DNA from: Favolaschia claudopus
Taxonomy: Eukaryota > Basidiomycota > Agaricomycetes > Agaricales > Mycenaceae
Reading direction: 5' to 3'
Length of the DNA: 64,000 bases
NCBI GenBank assembly: GCA_037176885.1
Contig: JAWWNJ010000042.1
Span: 992,001-1,056,000 of the forward strand
Position numbers and translations under genes: made by a program
The notes under the pieces: generated by a model
The model's input: the letters and a program-made list of their open reading frames with translations, nothing else
Told to the model about the DNA's origin: nothing
Database searches by the model: none
Shown: positions 9,893 to 22,563 of the stretch, one piece after another
How positions within the stretch are numbered: the stretch's first letter is position 1
How the letters are laid out: each line of letters starts with the position of its first letter

Positions 9893-12800
9893 ATGTCGCT
9901 CACTGTTAACGGTCGATCGCCGTCGTCTTTTACGTCCACCTCGTGCTTGCACACGTCGTTTTCTCAACGTTATCTCTCTCAATTGTTTCCTTCTGGCGCT
10001 GTCCCCCAATGGGTCCCGCTTACCGTGTATACCGAAGCTCATGGGTTTTTTACCGTTGTCGTTCGCCCCATTGTCGACGAGTCTCCTTCTGCGATCGACG
10101 TTTCGTTGGGGCTGGACTGGAATTCCCTCATGGGTGAATTGCTTGCGGAATCTGGCTGGGCTCTGCAGCCGGGGTTTGACGCTGCGGGACTCTTTTTGTC
10201 GAGTCGTGAGTGGTATTTTTTCGTTTATTAGTCGTTTCTGAAGGACTCTAGCGTCTTCTTCGCGTTGCGAGGTTTCCGGCGGCGGTGGTCTCGCGTTCTG
10301 TGGGACCCACTCCGCCGAACTCCCTTCTCACTCGAGTGCCGGTGGTGCTCTGCTTCCCGGTGCCGGTGGTGCCGCAGTCGTTCCCAGTGCCGGTGGTGCT
10401 GCTTTTTCCGGGACCGGTGGCCCCGTGGTTTCTTCCAGCACCGGTGGTGCTGGTGAATTCGATCTTTCGCGTCGCGCAGGCTCGTCTGGTGTGGACTATA
10501 GCGTTGTTGACGGGTTTAGCACTGAGTCTTTGAAGGGTTTCGATCTTTTACGACGCATGTTATCTGGCTCTAGTAATTTATATCTTGATGTTTCACTTGA
10601 CTTCCATCTTATGCTTGCAAGGACTCATGGTATCGATACGTCGCTCTTTACATCTATTTCAGAGTGTCGTCTTGCGATCTTAAATCATCTTCTGCTTGGA
10701 ATGTGCGCAGGAACGGCTATGTCGCATAACAGTGGTTGTTCGGCTGTCGCCCAAGGTCTCTCTGGAGCATTGGAACAGGCATATTTTTCTCTCACTTTTC
10801 TGCTCTCATTTACTGTTGACGATCTGGGAGCCTTGTTGGTGTGTGCTGGAGCTTTAGGTTTCGAGCCTGGGTGTGACGAGAAAGCGAGTTCTGAGTCTCT
10901 TGCGGACCAGGCCAAGTCGTATCTTTCCCAAAAACAACGTGCTCTCGTGTCAGAATTTTCTGGAAGGCATCCTAGCCAGAGTTTTTTTGACAATGTTGAA
11001 TACATGACTGCCCCTATGCTGTCGTCTTTTGCCAGTTTGCATCGCCTTTCATTCCACAACGCGACGTCCGAGGGTTTGCGACGAGCTCTGGTACTCCATA
11101 TGTCGTCGGGTGCGTGCGCTATACAATCTCACCCCAACCATTCCATCGCCTGTGCGTCCGCTTTCGATCAGTTGTTCCCCTCTGTCCCATCTTCTTGCAC
11201 ATCGGCCCAAGAACTACGAGACGTTATGCAAGTGCAAATGTTGTCCTATCTAGTGCCTCGAATATCCAAGAAGCTGTGCCGCAGGATATTGGGTGTGCAT
11301 GGTATTCCCTGGTCTGCTACTGACGGTGTGGCGAAACTGCGTAATTCATTGCGGGACTATATTCGTCAAATCAATAAGGGGAAGATACCCGAATCTCAGA
11401 GTATATCCGGTTCTCATTCCAGCCGCTCGTTTTTTGAAAGAAGCGCGCGGCAGCATAAGGCGGACGAAAGGATGAGCGCTAGAAATCGAGCGAGTGCCGA
11501 TGTAAAGGCTGCATGGCCCCGGTTAATTCCTCCTGAGAAAAAAGAGCGTTTCAGGCAAATTTTTGCGGATTATATATCCAGGGCGAGTTTGGAGACTTTT
11601 GTTTGCGGATGTTGCGCCGAACGCTGTCCTGTCGCTTCGAGAAGTTTTATCGATTTTGACGCTATCGACTTCGATTTGTTAAGGAGACCTGATTTGTTGA
11701 GGCAGTCTATGAGATCGGATGATGTTGGCGGCTCGGTGGAAGGAAGCACCTACCACGGTGAAGATAGCCCACACGATGTTGATGAGGACCGAATTGAGGG
11801 GGGAGACGATTTGAATCTAGACCATGAACATGTATCAGTCGCGGGCTCTGAATCTGATACAGAGAGTGATGCCTCGTTTAGTGGTTGGTTGGATCCGGAT
11901 GTCATCCCCCCTGAAATGCCTGTTGCCTCTGGTCCGTACGCTAGCTTAATGGTCGATCCCAATTGTATAGGCTTTGGAGACGAGAGTGGCGCTGCCAATT
12001 TGACTTTGTGTAAAGAGTGTAAGTCTGAATTGGTCCGAGGCCTCGTTCCTCGTCGGTCGATGGCGAATAAGAATTTTTTGGGCGATGTTCCGTCTGAATT
12101 GAAGGACTTGTCCGTCGTCGAGGAGGCTATGATCGCTCGTTGCCGTGCCAAATGTTGAATTATTCAGATGCAGGAACAGGAAGACAAAGGTTTTGCGAAC
12201 GTACAGCGTGGTTTCAAAGGACATATCATAGTTTATCCCCAGCGTCCTTCTGTTATTGTGTCTACCTTGCCCCCCTCAATCGCAGATATTACGACTCCCA
12301 TCTGCGTTCTTTTCATAGGGTCAAAGCCTCCTACACCTGAATGGCTCCGAGATAATGCCAAGCCCCTGATTGTACGAAAAGAGCGGGTTATGAAAGCTCT
12401 GGATTGGCTAGTGGCTCACAATCGTCTGTATAAAGATGTTACTATTGACCATTCTGTATTTGCAGGACAAGGCGACGTTGTAGACATACCGTTTCATATC
12501 GAGCATGTGGTTCCTTCGGACGGGATAGAGTCCACTACGTCGTCGTACGCTCCAAATTCTGCCAGCGAGCTGCCACTTGACCAGATGGACATCGATATTG
12601 CAGCAGAGACAGGTGCTCTGTCAGATGCTCTTCCAACGGTTCGTCCTAGTGTTGCGTTAGATAGAATGCAAGGTATGGCTGGACCCCCTATTCCAGATCC
12701 TGTTACTTTTCAGAGTGTGATAGTGACGGATGTTTCCGGCCACGAACCGTCGCGTACACTCCGCGAAGCTGCTTCCAGACACCTTAAGAAGCCTGGGTCG

Positions 12801-15800
12801 AATTATATCGGCGTCCCGCACGACCCTAGTCCGGTGAACGAGTTTAATAATCCTGATTTGCTTCCTCTTATATACCCCACCTTGTTCCCGTATGGTATTG
12901 GTGGACCCGAAGACCCGACTAGAAGGACGCCTTTCGGATTTGAGGCGCACGTGAAACATTTCTTCAGCTTGTCGGATAGGCGATTTCAAGAGCATTATTC
13001 TTTTCTATTCACTGTGTTTAATATGTTGCAGCGCAGGCGCCTTCTACAACGTACCAGCTTCAAAGTCAAGCGTAGAAATTTCGATTCGGTTGCTGCCCGC
13101 TTCGCAACGGTGTCTCCGGTTGCCATTCATACTGTTTCGGAACGAGTTAGTAAGGGCGATATGTTGACAGTCAACAATGACGACGAACGGAAGGTTTTAG
13201 CGTTGATGAAAGAGGTAAATTTAATCAATGCCAGTGTTTATGGGTCTCCTCAGTCGAAATTGGTCATGCATAACGAAATAAGAGGATTGATGCTTGAGAA
13301 GGGCCTTCCCAGCTTTTACATAACGATTAATCCTGCGGACGTGCATAACCCTTTAGTTAGATTTCTTGCGGGGGAGGAGATTGACATCGACAAGCTTACT
13401 GAGATGGACATGAAAACCCGGCCCAACCAATCCATTCTCATTGCTAAGAATCCTATTGTGGCCGCTCAGTTCTTCAATATTTATATTAAAGCGTTTATTG
13501 CAGCCCTGGGGTACGATCCCACTCACATGGACATGGATGGAGGTATTCTTGGTGTTGTCAGTGCGTACTATGGTTGCGTTGAAGCTCAGGGTCGTGGTAC
13601 TTTGCATTGCCATATGCTGGTATGGGTAGAGGGCGGATTGAATCCTAACGAGCTTAAGTCGCGGGCCCTGGAGAACGGGGGTAACGTCGAGTTCCAGCGC
13701 CGGTTGATAGACTTTTTGGAAGATGTGATATCTACTTCCGTTCCGGAAGACGTCAGACCCGATTTGCAAGTTCCGCTGTCAAAGTACAATCCGTGCGCCA
13801 CTCGAGGACCTCCTGAGGATTTAGTCCCGCCACAAGATCTCGAAGATGCGCGAGCTAAAGATTTTTGTGAGGTAGCTCGCGTTTGTCAAGTGCATGGCCA
13901 TCGACCGACGTGTTATAAGTATTGGAAAGGGCCCGGTTATGAGAAAGAATGTCGGTTCGATATGCATGCGTCCAACGCAAGACCTATCAGTGTCTTTGAT
14001 CCCGAAACAGGTACTTTCCAATTACGATGTTTGGATGCAATGGTTAATCAGTTCAACGCGACCATGTTAGAAAGCATACGCTGTAATATGGACATCAAGT
14101 TTATATCTTCTGGTGTCGACGCGAAGGCTGTTATGCATTATATCACTGATTATATAACAAAGACCCAGCTCAAGACTCACGTTGCGTACGCCGCTTTGGA
14201 ACATGCTGCTAGTAAACTTGGGGAATATGATCCAGAAGCTGACGAATATACGGTTCGAGCGAAGAAATTGCTGCAGAAGTGTGCTCATGCTATGATAGCC
14301 CAACAGGAAATGAGCGCTCAGCAGGTCGCATCGTATCTCCTGGGGTTTGGGGACCATTTTACGAGCCACGAATATGCTAACATTTATTGGCCGTCGCTCG
14401 AGAGTTTCATCAACGCAGAGAGGCCTAGTGCAGAGTGTTATAATGCGGTAGTTGAGTCGGAGGCACTCCGAGCTGAGTCTGAAGTCGATCCACCCACTGA
14501 TGTCATTGGTTCTGAGCTCAGATGTGAGGAACAAGATTCTGACCAAGTGTCTAATCGAGTCGATCGAGTTATTCCCGCGTTGTCTACTGTGGATAATGAA
14601 CCAACCTCCGATGAGATGGACAACATGGACGACGAGATTACTTTGAAACTAGGAGTCGACGGTAAATTTACACCCACTGCAAATCAAGCGAGGGATTACC
14701 ATTGTCGCGGGCGCGCTTTGGACGATGTATGTATTTGGGATTTCGTAGCTCAGGTAGAAAAAATTCGGATTCCCCGAGCCCGTCGAGCGGCTTGCAAGAC
14801 GACTGAGTTGAGAGACAAATGTGATCAATCGGCACGTCCCTCCGAGTCCGACGAGTTTTCCGCTGAGGATACCTGGGATAATGGGAGTTATGGTTCTATT
14901 CTACAGTGGGCAGGCTTTAAGCGTCCGCGTATTCATTTTCAGGAAGATCATTTGGAGGATGCCACATATTATTTGCGAGTCTTGAGTCTTCTCGATCGCA
15001 AGGTGCCTGTTCCGATTGGGCCGTCGTTGCCCCGTTGCGATAAGAAAGAATCAGTCCATAAGCATGCTCGGTTAATGCTTATCCTTTTTAAGCCGTGGCG
15101 GCGTTGCGCTGATCTAATATCGTCAGAGCAGTCGTGGACTGAAGCCTATGAAGATTTTCTCCGCACTTGTTCGCCTAGAATACTGGATATCATCAAGAAC
15201 ATGCAGCTCTTGCATGAGTGCAGGGATAGCAGAGACAGCCACTTCGCTCGGCGGAAAGATCGCAAATTGGGAGAGAGGGAGTATAAGAAAACCGGCCGTC
15301 GTTCTGCAGAAGAAGATCTTGGTGGTTATGAGGAGTCTGAGATTGTGGCTCACCTGGATTCTGTCGATGAATGTTACTCCAACAGACGAAGCCAGGGAGA
15401 ACAGCGTGTATTGGCCGCTGTACAAGCTCTGACAGTCAGCGGAATGTTTTCTGAGAGTAACGCGCTGGATGGCGGAAACGAGCTTCCTGCGCGTGACAGT
15501 GACATTGAATCCGGTCATGTAGCCGTTTCTGACGGTCAGTTGGAGTTAGAGCAGCGCTGGGAGAAGAATTATGAGGACCGCAGGAACGCATGGAAGAAAG
15601 TGGCCGCGTGTACCAGCACCATCGTCCCTGAATCTTCGACTTCAGCGTCAGCCGTTTTACCAACAGCAGTGCTTCAAGATGGCTCTATTTTTCGGAAAGC
15701 GCTGCCGACTCTTCCAGGCGAGTTCGATGGCATGGGCGTCCAGCCTGGTTATGTCCCTGGCGCTGTTTCATCTGGTGTCGACGCTGTGTCTGCATCTTCG

Positions 15801-17843
15801 GCTGTGTCTTGCGACGTAGAAAATGTGCCAATGTTAGATACAGATGATTTGGTCATTGAGAGGGTTATATCCGACTTTACCTTGAATACAGAACAACGGA
15901 GAGCATTCGAGCTTGTCGCTCGTCATAGCTTGGATCGTAATGCGGAGCCGCTGCGAATGTATCTTGGTGGTCCTGGGGGAACTGGCAAGTCGCGTGTGAT
16001 CGATGCGCTCAAAGCCTTCTTTGATGCTCGCGGGGAATCTAGGCGCTTTCGATTGTCGTCTTACACTGGGGTTGCGGCGCGTAATATTACAGGAATGACA
16101 TTGCACGCAGCGTTGGGCATGGGTCAGGGTACGAGTCGTAATGCCAGGTCCGGAAAGGGATTGAGAGACTTGATGGCAATGTGGGATGGTGTCGATTATC
16201 TGTTCGTTGATGAGGTCTCCATGGTGGGGTGTCTGTTGATGTACAATATTAACGAGGCATTGTGCGCAGCAAAGGGGAACACTACCTCCGCCTTTGGAGG
16301 TGTTAATGTGATATTTGCTGGTGATTTTTATCAGTTACCTCCTGTTCGTCAAACTAAATTGTACGCACATATTGAGCGCGAATCTGCTCATAAAAAGAGG
16401 AAATCTTCTGGTATCAAGGCTGCGAGTGCCTCAACTGAGTTTGGTCAAAAGAATATCTGCGGTAAACTCTTATGGCTGAGCATCAAGACCGTCGTGTTAT
16501 TGACTGAGATTAAACGCCAGTCGGGGCCGGAAAATGCTTCTTTTTTGAATTTGTTGAATCGCTTGCGTTACGGTCGCTGTACAGTTGCGGATTTCATTTT
16601 GTTGAATGGTCGCTTGCTGGAAAATGTTGAAGTTGATTGGACGAAGGATCCCTGGTGTAGAACTCCGTTGATTGTGAATGAAAACGCGATGAAAGATCGT
16701 TTGAATTGCAGGGCAACAGAGGAGTTTGCTCGTAGATCAGGTCGAGCTCTTCACTGGTACTATACCGAGGACTGTGTGGGAAAACAGTGTGTTACTGCTG
16801 GTGCATTGTCTGACAGATTGTTACGATTAGACACTGGGAAAACTAATCAACGTATGGGCAAAATCCCTCTCGTTATTGGCATGCCCGTCACTATAACACA
16901 GAATTTCGACGTTCCGGGCGGCGTAGTCAACGGTTCGTTCGGCACCTTGAAAAGCATAAGATATAGTCTCGACGAAGAAGGAAACAGGCATGCTGTATCG
17001 TGTATTATCGAGTGTGAAGATACAAGCGAGAATGTCGTCCCTGGTTTGCCAATTCATCACGTCGTCGCTCTCAGGGATACCACATCTTTCCAAATAGAGC
17101 ATCCGTATACACATCACAAATGTACGGTGCGACGTACTCAACTGCCGGTACAGCCGGGTTTTGCGATGACTGCCTACAAGTCTCAGGGAAAGACTCTGAC
17201 CACGACGGTAGTCAATCTGGCTGACTGCAAAGGCACCGAGTCTCCCTACGTTATGCTCTCAAGAGTCACTTCTCTGCAGGGTCTGTTAATTGTTGGTCCT
17301 TTTTCGCAAGAGAAGATAACGTGTCGTACCTCGGAGGATCTACGGGTCGAAACGAAAAGACTAGAATTGCTTGCTCTCCGTACTAAGGTACGTCACGGAA
17401 CAGCTGCTGAAGCCGAAGCGGCTGCTTTCGAGATTAGAAGCAGGTTTCCTGCCAACAACGAGGACGAGGCCGCATCTGAGTCTGAAGATGAGAATGTTGT
17501 GCCGGAAGATCCGTGGACCAGGCTCCGAAGAAAGCAGACAGAGAACCTAAGATTGACTGCATTCGTTTCGGGTCGCCGGGCTCCAGACAGGCGAGATTTG
17601 AATCGCCCGCTGGGTCAGGCTCCGCCAGGCCGTGCTCGCGCCTTCGGCGCTTCGATGGCGAGGAATCCAGTCTCTACATCCTCTTCTGTAGCGGTACCTG
17701 CGTCGGCCTATCGCCTTACGCGGTCTTCCGCTGAGGCTGACTCTTCCCGTCCGCGTAAGCGTCGGCGGAAGGACCTCAATGACGCGGTATGTCGATTTGT
17801 CGTATTGTACTATGCCATCTTTGACGTGTTTCCGCAGGGCTAA
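9893..17843 (+). mobile_element. Autonomous-type Helitron, coding core
   Basis: The span is defined by the Rep/helicase gene; the true element ends are not resolved. I looked for a 5' TC and a 3' hairpin plus CTRR. The hairpin at 9655-9672 followed by CTGG lies on the wrong side for this gene. An inverted repeat at 18007-18049 (GTTTACTGTA / TACAGTAAAC) lies downstream but is not followed by CTRR. The element could therefore extend well beyond the gene. Confidence 0.8.
9893..17843 (+). pseudogene. Helitron Rep/helicase with one in-frame stop
   Basis: This protein family nicks and joins single-stranded DNA and unwinds it for rolling-circle-like transposition. Exon 1 runs 9893-10205; the 46 bp intron 10206-10251 (GTGAGT...CTAG) joins exon 2 in frame. 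The N-terminal part has a Gly/Ala-rich segment and Cys pairs (CGCCAERC, LCKECKSEL). The frame is then open to the end except for TGA at 12156-12158, with the same frame resuming immediately. Downstream landmarks: QRGFKGHIIVYPQRP (DUF6570-like), the HUH motif in GRGTLHCHMLVW (about 13603), paired tyrosines in HYITDYITKTQ (about 14135), Walker A GGPGGTGKS (about 15967), VDEVSM (about 16206), GDFYQLPPVR, and motif VI VMLSRVTSLQG (about 17252). A 51 bp intron at 17788-17838 is likely, but both versions end at the same stop. Total about 2,630 codons. TGA stands where this family usually has Trp, so TGG to TGA is the simplest change. Confidence 0.9.
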
Positions 17844-18335
17844 CTCGGATGCGATTCTTTGCACATCGCGAAAAAAACTTTTGCTTGCTGCTCCGGACAC
17901 GACATACGAGGTCCATCCTGGCATCGACTCATTTTAATTTCCTGTCATACGCTATGACTGGGCGCTATCACTGGCTAGTCTTGTGGTTCTTTGCATGGGC
18001 AGGTCAGTTTACTGTATATGAGTCCACGTAAATTTGACTTACAGTAAACAGTCCCGGACCCCGATTGCCTTTGACAGCTACTTCGATCATATCGAATCAT
18101 CGTGGCTGTGCTGTGCCCAAATCGCAGAAACGAGTCAATAAGTCAAGTTGACTGACTCGTATTTGATCGACGCATCCATACAATGTTGTAAACAGTTTTA
18201 TGCGAATATTTGTCTACTTCGAAGTTCCGTTGTGCTTTGGATTTTTGGAGTATATATAGCTGCGATTCTCAGTCGAGATTTCCTAACTCGCAACTAAAGT
18301 GCGGCTGTTCCTACTTTTCCTTGATTTTCAGACCC
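17844..18335 (+). promoter_or_regulatory. Helitron 3' flank and promoter of gene A
   Basis: No ORF. It contains the inverted repeat GTTTACTGTA / TACAGTAAAC (18007-18016 and 18040-18049), CGAGTCA at 18131 and TGACTCG at 18153, and a TATATATA box at about 18251, 85 bp before the ATG of gene A. This is the same order of elements seen upstream of the RNR gene and gene G. Confidence 0.5.
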
Positions 18336-20049
18336 ATGGCAGAACAATACGGGACGGAAGACCTACCCGATTCTCCTCTTACTGGTGTGTCTATCGATTC
18401 GTCGAAATCGATAGCTGTTGACCGTTATTAGTATTTGATCAAAGGAACGAATGTGGCCTGTACGATGAACTGGCTAACAATCTAGAAGCGATGGGGAAAG
18501 CGGCGCTGGGCAATGTCGACTGTCCTGACGATTTTGCGCGGTATCAGGCCGCTTATGGATCCAACGTTGAATTTCGAAACCCTAACGGGTTTGAATTTCG
18601 AACCCTCATCGTCGGTGAAATAGCTTCCCCCTCTGAAGGAACCGTGATGAGAGCGATTGGGAATTATTATGTTGGACAAAAGGTCCGTATGATGTTTATT
18701 CTATTACCCTGCCAACCCAACCTTCCGTCAGTTTCATCCGATCGACGACACGAAAAAAACGGTGAAGGACGTACTAGCTCTCGTGATGCCTACATGTGCC
18801 ACTGTTCGCCTCGCCAATTTTTTCAATAACCAGACCATCCCGCTTCGTGATGCTATCGACCACGAAATTCAAATGGAGGAGAGAGAGATTCCAGCACAGG
18901 TGAGGATTCGGTTGACACGCGTATCCTTCTTCTTTTGAAGTGATTCTCCAGGAGTACACGAATCGTCCTTGGATGCGATCTCTTCCTGATAGTTCCGATG
19001 ACGATATCATTGTCGTGCACATGATGCCTAAGTACGGAGTAAGTATGCACTCGCTGTTATCGGACTTGAGTATTGTTTATCTCGCCCAAGTTACCTGCAG
19101 CGTCTGGAACCATACCACCTGCTGCTCGCCGTACCAAGCGTAAGCTTGATGAAGAGTTCGATGGCCCAGGAGACAGATTGAATACCGCATCTTCTTCTTC
19201 TACCAGAATGTCCAGCGTTGTGACTAGGCCCCGAGGTGAGCATTTAATTTTAACGCTGACGAGGTGTGCGTCGCTCAGCTTGATCAGATTCCGATATCAA
19301 GCTTGGCGCGTTCTATGACCCGCGCTTGCTGGTTGATTACGGCGGAGACTATTTTCGACAAGTTAAAGCAAAGTTGATTCAACTCGATGTGAGGGACGCT
19401 ACCGTGAGTCGAAAACCTGGAGAAGTCGAGGATGCCCTCGTCCCGCCTTGGGAATTCTATGAAAAACTCCGTCCCGGTACCTTGGTTCTTGTTAGCGCGA
19501 CTCTCCATATTTTCGTTATGAACGACGTGGACTCTAAGGGTGTCGCTCGCCCTAGGAAAAGAAAGGTGCGTTTCCTTGTTATCGGTCTTGAATACCGTTT
19601 CATCGAGGTATCTAGATATATCAAATCAATGCTCATAGTGTTAAGATTTTGGACCACTCCAACTTACCCGTCGAGAAGCGGGCCATTTTAGTGCCTCCGG
19701 GCTTCGAAGGAACAGCATCCAATGCTGTTCCTCCTCCGCCTGAATTCACCGATTTCACTTTGAAGTCCAAGGCGACAGATTTGGGAGCGTCGTTCGACGG
19801 CGTTACGGGAGCATCGACTCGCGAAGAAGACACGGTACGCGATGATGACTCTCTCAGTTGGCCTTCTAGCATGGAAGGTGAGAATCGCTTCATCGCGCAT
19901 TCGGGAGTTTCACTATCTGCCAATTAGATGACCCCCTTCCGCTGGTGGACGAAAGCTCTTCTCACTATGCTACTTCCGATTTCCCTCTCGAGACGTCGAT
20001 TGTGGATCAGCCTATGAGGAAGAAGAACAAGAAGAAGGCCGGGAACTAG
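18336..20049 (+). CDS. Gene A, hypothetical protein, 8 exons
   Basis: Start MAEQYGTEDLPDSPLT; eight exons with introns at about 18385-18431, 18683-18730, 18902-18951, 19040-19091, 19236-19289, 19566-19614 and 19880-19928 join into one open frame of about 450 residues ending in a basic tail (RKKNKKKAGN). Landmarks: a repeated FEFR element (FRNPNGFEFRTLIVGE), KKTVKDVLALVMPTCATVRL, DDDIIVVHMMPKYG, a Lys/Arg patch RRTKRKLDEE, and LRPGTLVLVSATLHIFVM. No signal peptide or membrane segment; the basic patches suggest a nuclear protein. Not recognised beyond a general likeness to anonymous proteins of mushroom genomes. Every splice joint keeps the frame, so the gene looks intact. Confidence 0.75.
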
Positions 20050-20509
20050 TCCCTGGGTGGCGTAGACACTGGTTCGTTTCCTTATTGCTGCAGAGTGCTG
20101 GAAATCGATTTGCTCTAGTTGTTCAACCAACGGTGTCTGTAGAATGCCTTCGATTCAAGTAAGCGATTAGTATTTTCTGACTCGACTCCCAGCGGTGCTG
20201 ACACGCTCTTAGCAGCGATCGCCTATGCAACTAGTTTGAATCTTGTCTTTAAAGTAGTAAATCTGTGGCTCTTATGTAGGATGGTTGACTATAACTGTGC
20301 GCTTGCTGTCCACCATCGTCGTCCTTTCCAAATGAAAGAAAAGATCTCACGCCATGTTCTTCCATCGATGTGTCAATGCCGTTCTTATCGCACCGGGGTC
20401 TTCCGCGGGCGGTCAGGTGATTGTCAACATCTGTACATAAAGATTTATTTGACTCGAAAGTGTACTTGCTGTTCGGTCGGCGGTTTCATACTGACCATTA
20501 TAGTTGAAA
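20050..20509 (+). other. Gene A/B spacer with possible 5' exons of gene B
   Basis: Holds a short open segment beginning at an ATG near 20281 (MVDYNCALAVHHRRPF) that ends at a good donor, GTGATT near 20417, and an acceptor TTATAG just before the SET gene start. I could not join it to gene B in frame. It may be an upstream exon, an upstream ORF or a relic. Confidence 0.3.
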
Positions 20510-21666
20510 ATGACGACAGTTCTTTCTATTCCCATTGAGCCTTCTTCAACGTTGTCCGTCGACTGGACCTTACATTTGTCCAAATGTCGTCCGCTAACTG
20601 CCTCTGATGCTATAAGAAGTGATGATGCTGTAGTACACGCTTTGTTCGGTCAGCGCAAGCGAAGACCTCCCCAACGGAGCCATCTCATCGCGAGACTTAG
20701 TTCTCGTCCCCAAGATGTGATCTCGCAGGAACATGCGGACGTGCTATATCAAGCATTCGAGGCGCATAAAAGCGTTTTTTTTGATTCTTCTCAAACTGCA
20801 GTCGGGTTGCACAAGACCATGCTCGAACTTCTCAATTTGCGAAGCTGGACAAGTGTTGCTATGCCTCACACTAAATTGAACCAGTCTGTACGGGCAGTGA
20901 TGTGGTAGGGTTTCTTGTAGGTAAATTTTCACACTGTGTATCTGACACGAGTTTTTACCAGGTGCATTGAAGCTCATGCAATGTTTTTGGCTCCTTGGGC
21001 GCCAATCCAGCTAAAGTTGTTTCGGTACGGAGCCGATGCGCCGAATCAGTTCGCGGTGTTCGCTACTCGTGCTATCCCTGCGGGTCGCATCATCTACGAG
21101 TTGGTCGGTCAACTTTCGCTGGACAATGTTGATGGCGAGGCAAAGAAGAAAACCACTCAGCTAAGCGAGATGGAAGCGAGGGATGGCACCAGTCGAGTGT
21201 TGTATGGACCTATTCGCATGGTAAACCATTCTTGCGATGCTAGTACAGTCGTGAGTCGTTCTGTGCTCGTGATTGATGTGGGCTGACCTTTTCCGTCCTT
21301 CATCGGTGCAAGTACGAAGAACTGAAGCCGAATTGTCGCAGCACGATCGTAGTTCGTACGCTGCGTGCTATTCAACCTGGGGAAGAAGTTACTGTTGGGT
21401 ACGGTTCTGATTTTTTCGATGCGGAAGGGATTTGTATGTGTTCTGTATGTCAGCCGGACATGCAGAACTCCCTCAAATTGGTCAATCCGCCTGGTTTGCG
21501 AATCGTTGATGTGGAGATGAAAAGGGAAGCGAACAACAAGAAGAATCGCCTGCGTCGATTAGCTCGTAAGCACGGGAAGGATGTCGAGGCGGGATGTTTG
21601 CTCGATGCAACCGGAGGTCTTTGCGGTGACGAAGAGGAAGGAGAGGTCATTGAACCCGATGTTTGA
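20510..21666 (+). CDS. Gene B, SET-domain protein
   Basis: Predicted lysine methyltransferase. Three exons: 20510-20904, 20962-21251 and about 21313-21666. The N-terminal third is unassigned. The SET domain begins around FRYGADAPNQFAVFATRAIP and shows the cofactor and catalytic signatures RMVNHSCDAST and GEEVTVGYGSDFFDAEG. A CMCSVC cluster immediately follows, matching the CxCxxC post-SET zinc site. An intron splits the NHSC motif from the next strand. The tail is lysine-rich then acidic. The length, about 345 residues, suits small fungal SET proteins that methylate histone or non-histone targets; the substrate cannot be told from sequence. Confidence 0.85.
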
Positions 21667-22563
21667 ATCCATACAAGTTCTGCGTGTAGCCAGCCTGCTT
21701 GTCGTATATATGTCGAAAAGCGCTTTCCGCTTCGTTTGGACCAGAAAGACTGGTTCTGTGCCGTTAGTATGTTGTCGCTTAATCGTTCCGCAAGTTCGAC
21801 ATTGGCTTAATCTGCGTATGCTACATTATAAGGCTATTTTCAAATTCTAGCTAAAGATTCCAATAAACTGTGTCTGGATTTCTGCCCATATGCCTATGGT
21901 TCTTCCGGAGATGACTCTTTGGGGCCTTGAAGGATTTTGCCGCGGATAATTTCGTTCCTGCGCGACGTTATTAGTTGGTTTTACATTCGTCGTCGACCGC
22001 AATGGCTCTCGTACCGCTCGAGTCAGAAGGGGTGGGTTTCACCTTTGCCGGCACCTGGGACCGGGCGAACGCGATACAAGTGAAGAGATCAAGTCCCTGG
22101 ACCGGTACGAATGGATAAGTTATCTGTATCGCTGGATTGCATGGCTATAAAGCAGGTATCACTGGTTGACCTGTCAAGGCGAGAGCCAGTGTCCCTGCTT
22201 CATGCTGGATCCAGGACAAGCGAGGCATAGGTTCGATGCTCAAACGGGGTGAGAGTTGTTGACCAGAAAGAAATTATTACGACAACGTTCACACGATCAA
22301 CTACCCAACATTTAGCCGGGCATTTCCGTCTTTCGGCTGTGCGGCAGGAAGTTGCGGGATCTCCCGCCTAGTTGCGGCATTCTCTGATCGCATCGGTTAC
22401 GTAACGAATTTTTCCTTCTTCTTTCGCCACATCGACCCGTATTGTAGAATTCATTGTGCCCTTGTTGTGCTTGAGTTATTGACCTGAAATTGAGCTCCTC
22501 CCGAAAGAATACAGTCAAGGTTGCTCGAATTCTTCATTCGGGCTCAAACCAATAAGTTTCCAG
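21667..22563 (+). other. Intergenic, gene B to gene C
   Basis: About 900 bp without a convincing gene. A short frame at about 22002 (MALVPLESEGVGFTFAGTWD) stops after 37 codons. CTATAAAG at about 22144 is a possible TATA box, and CGAGTCA occurs at about 22018. The sequence just before 22564 ends in TTTCCAG, so a 5' untranslated intron before gene C is possible. Confidence 0.4.

Noticed and set aside
18007..18049. Inverted repeat after the Helitron gene as the element's 3' hairpin
   Set aside because: The 23 nt loop and absence of a following CTRR do not match Helitron ends.
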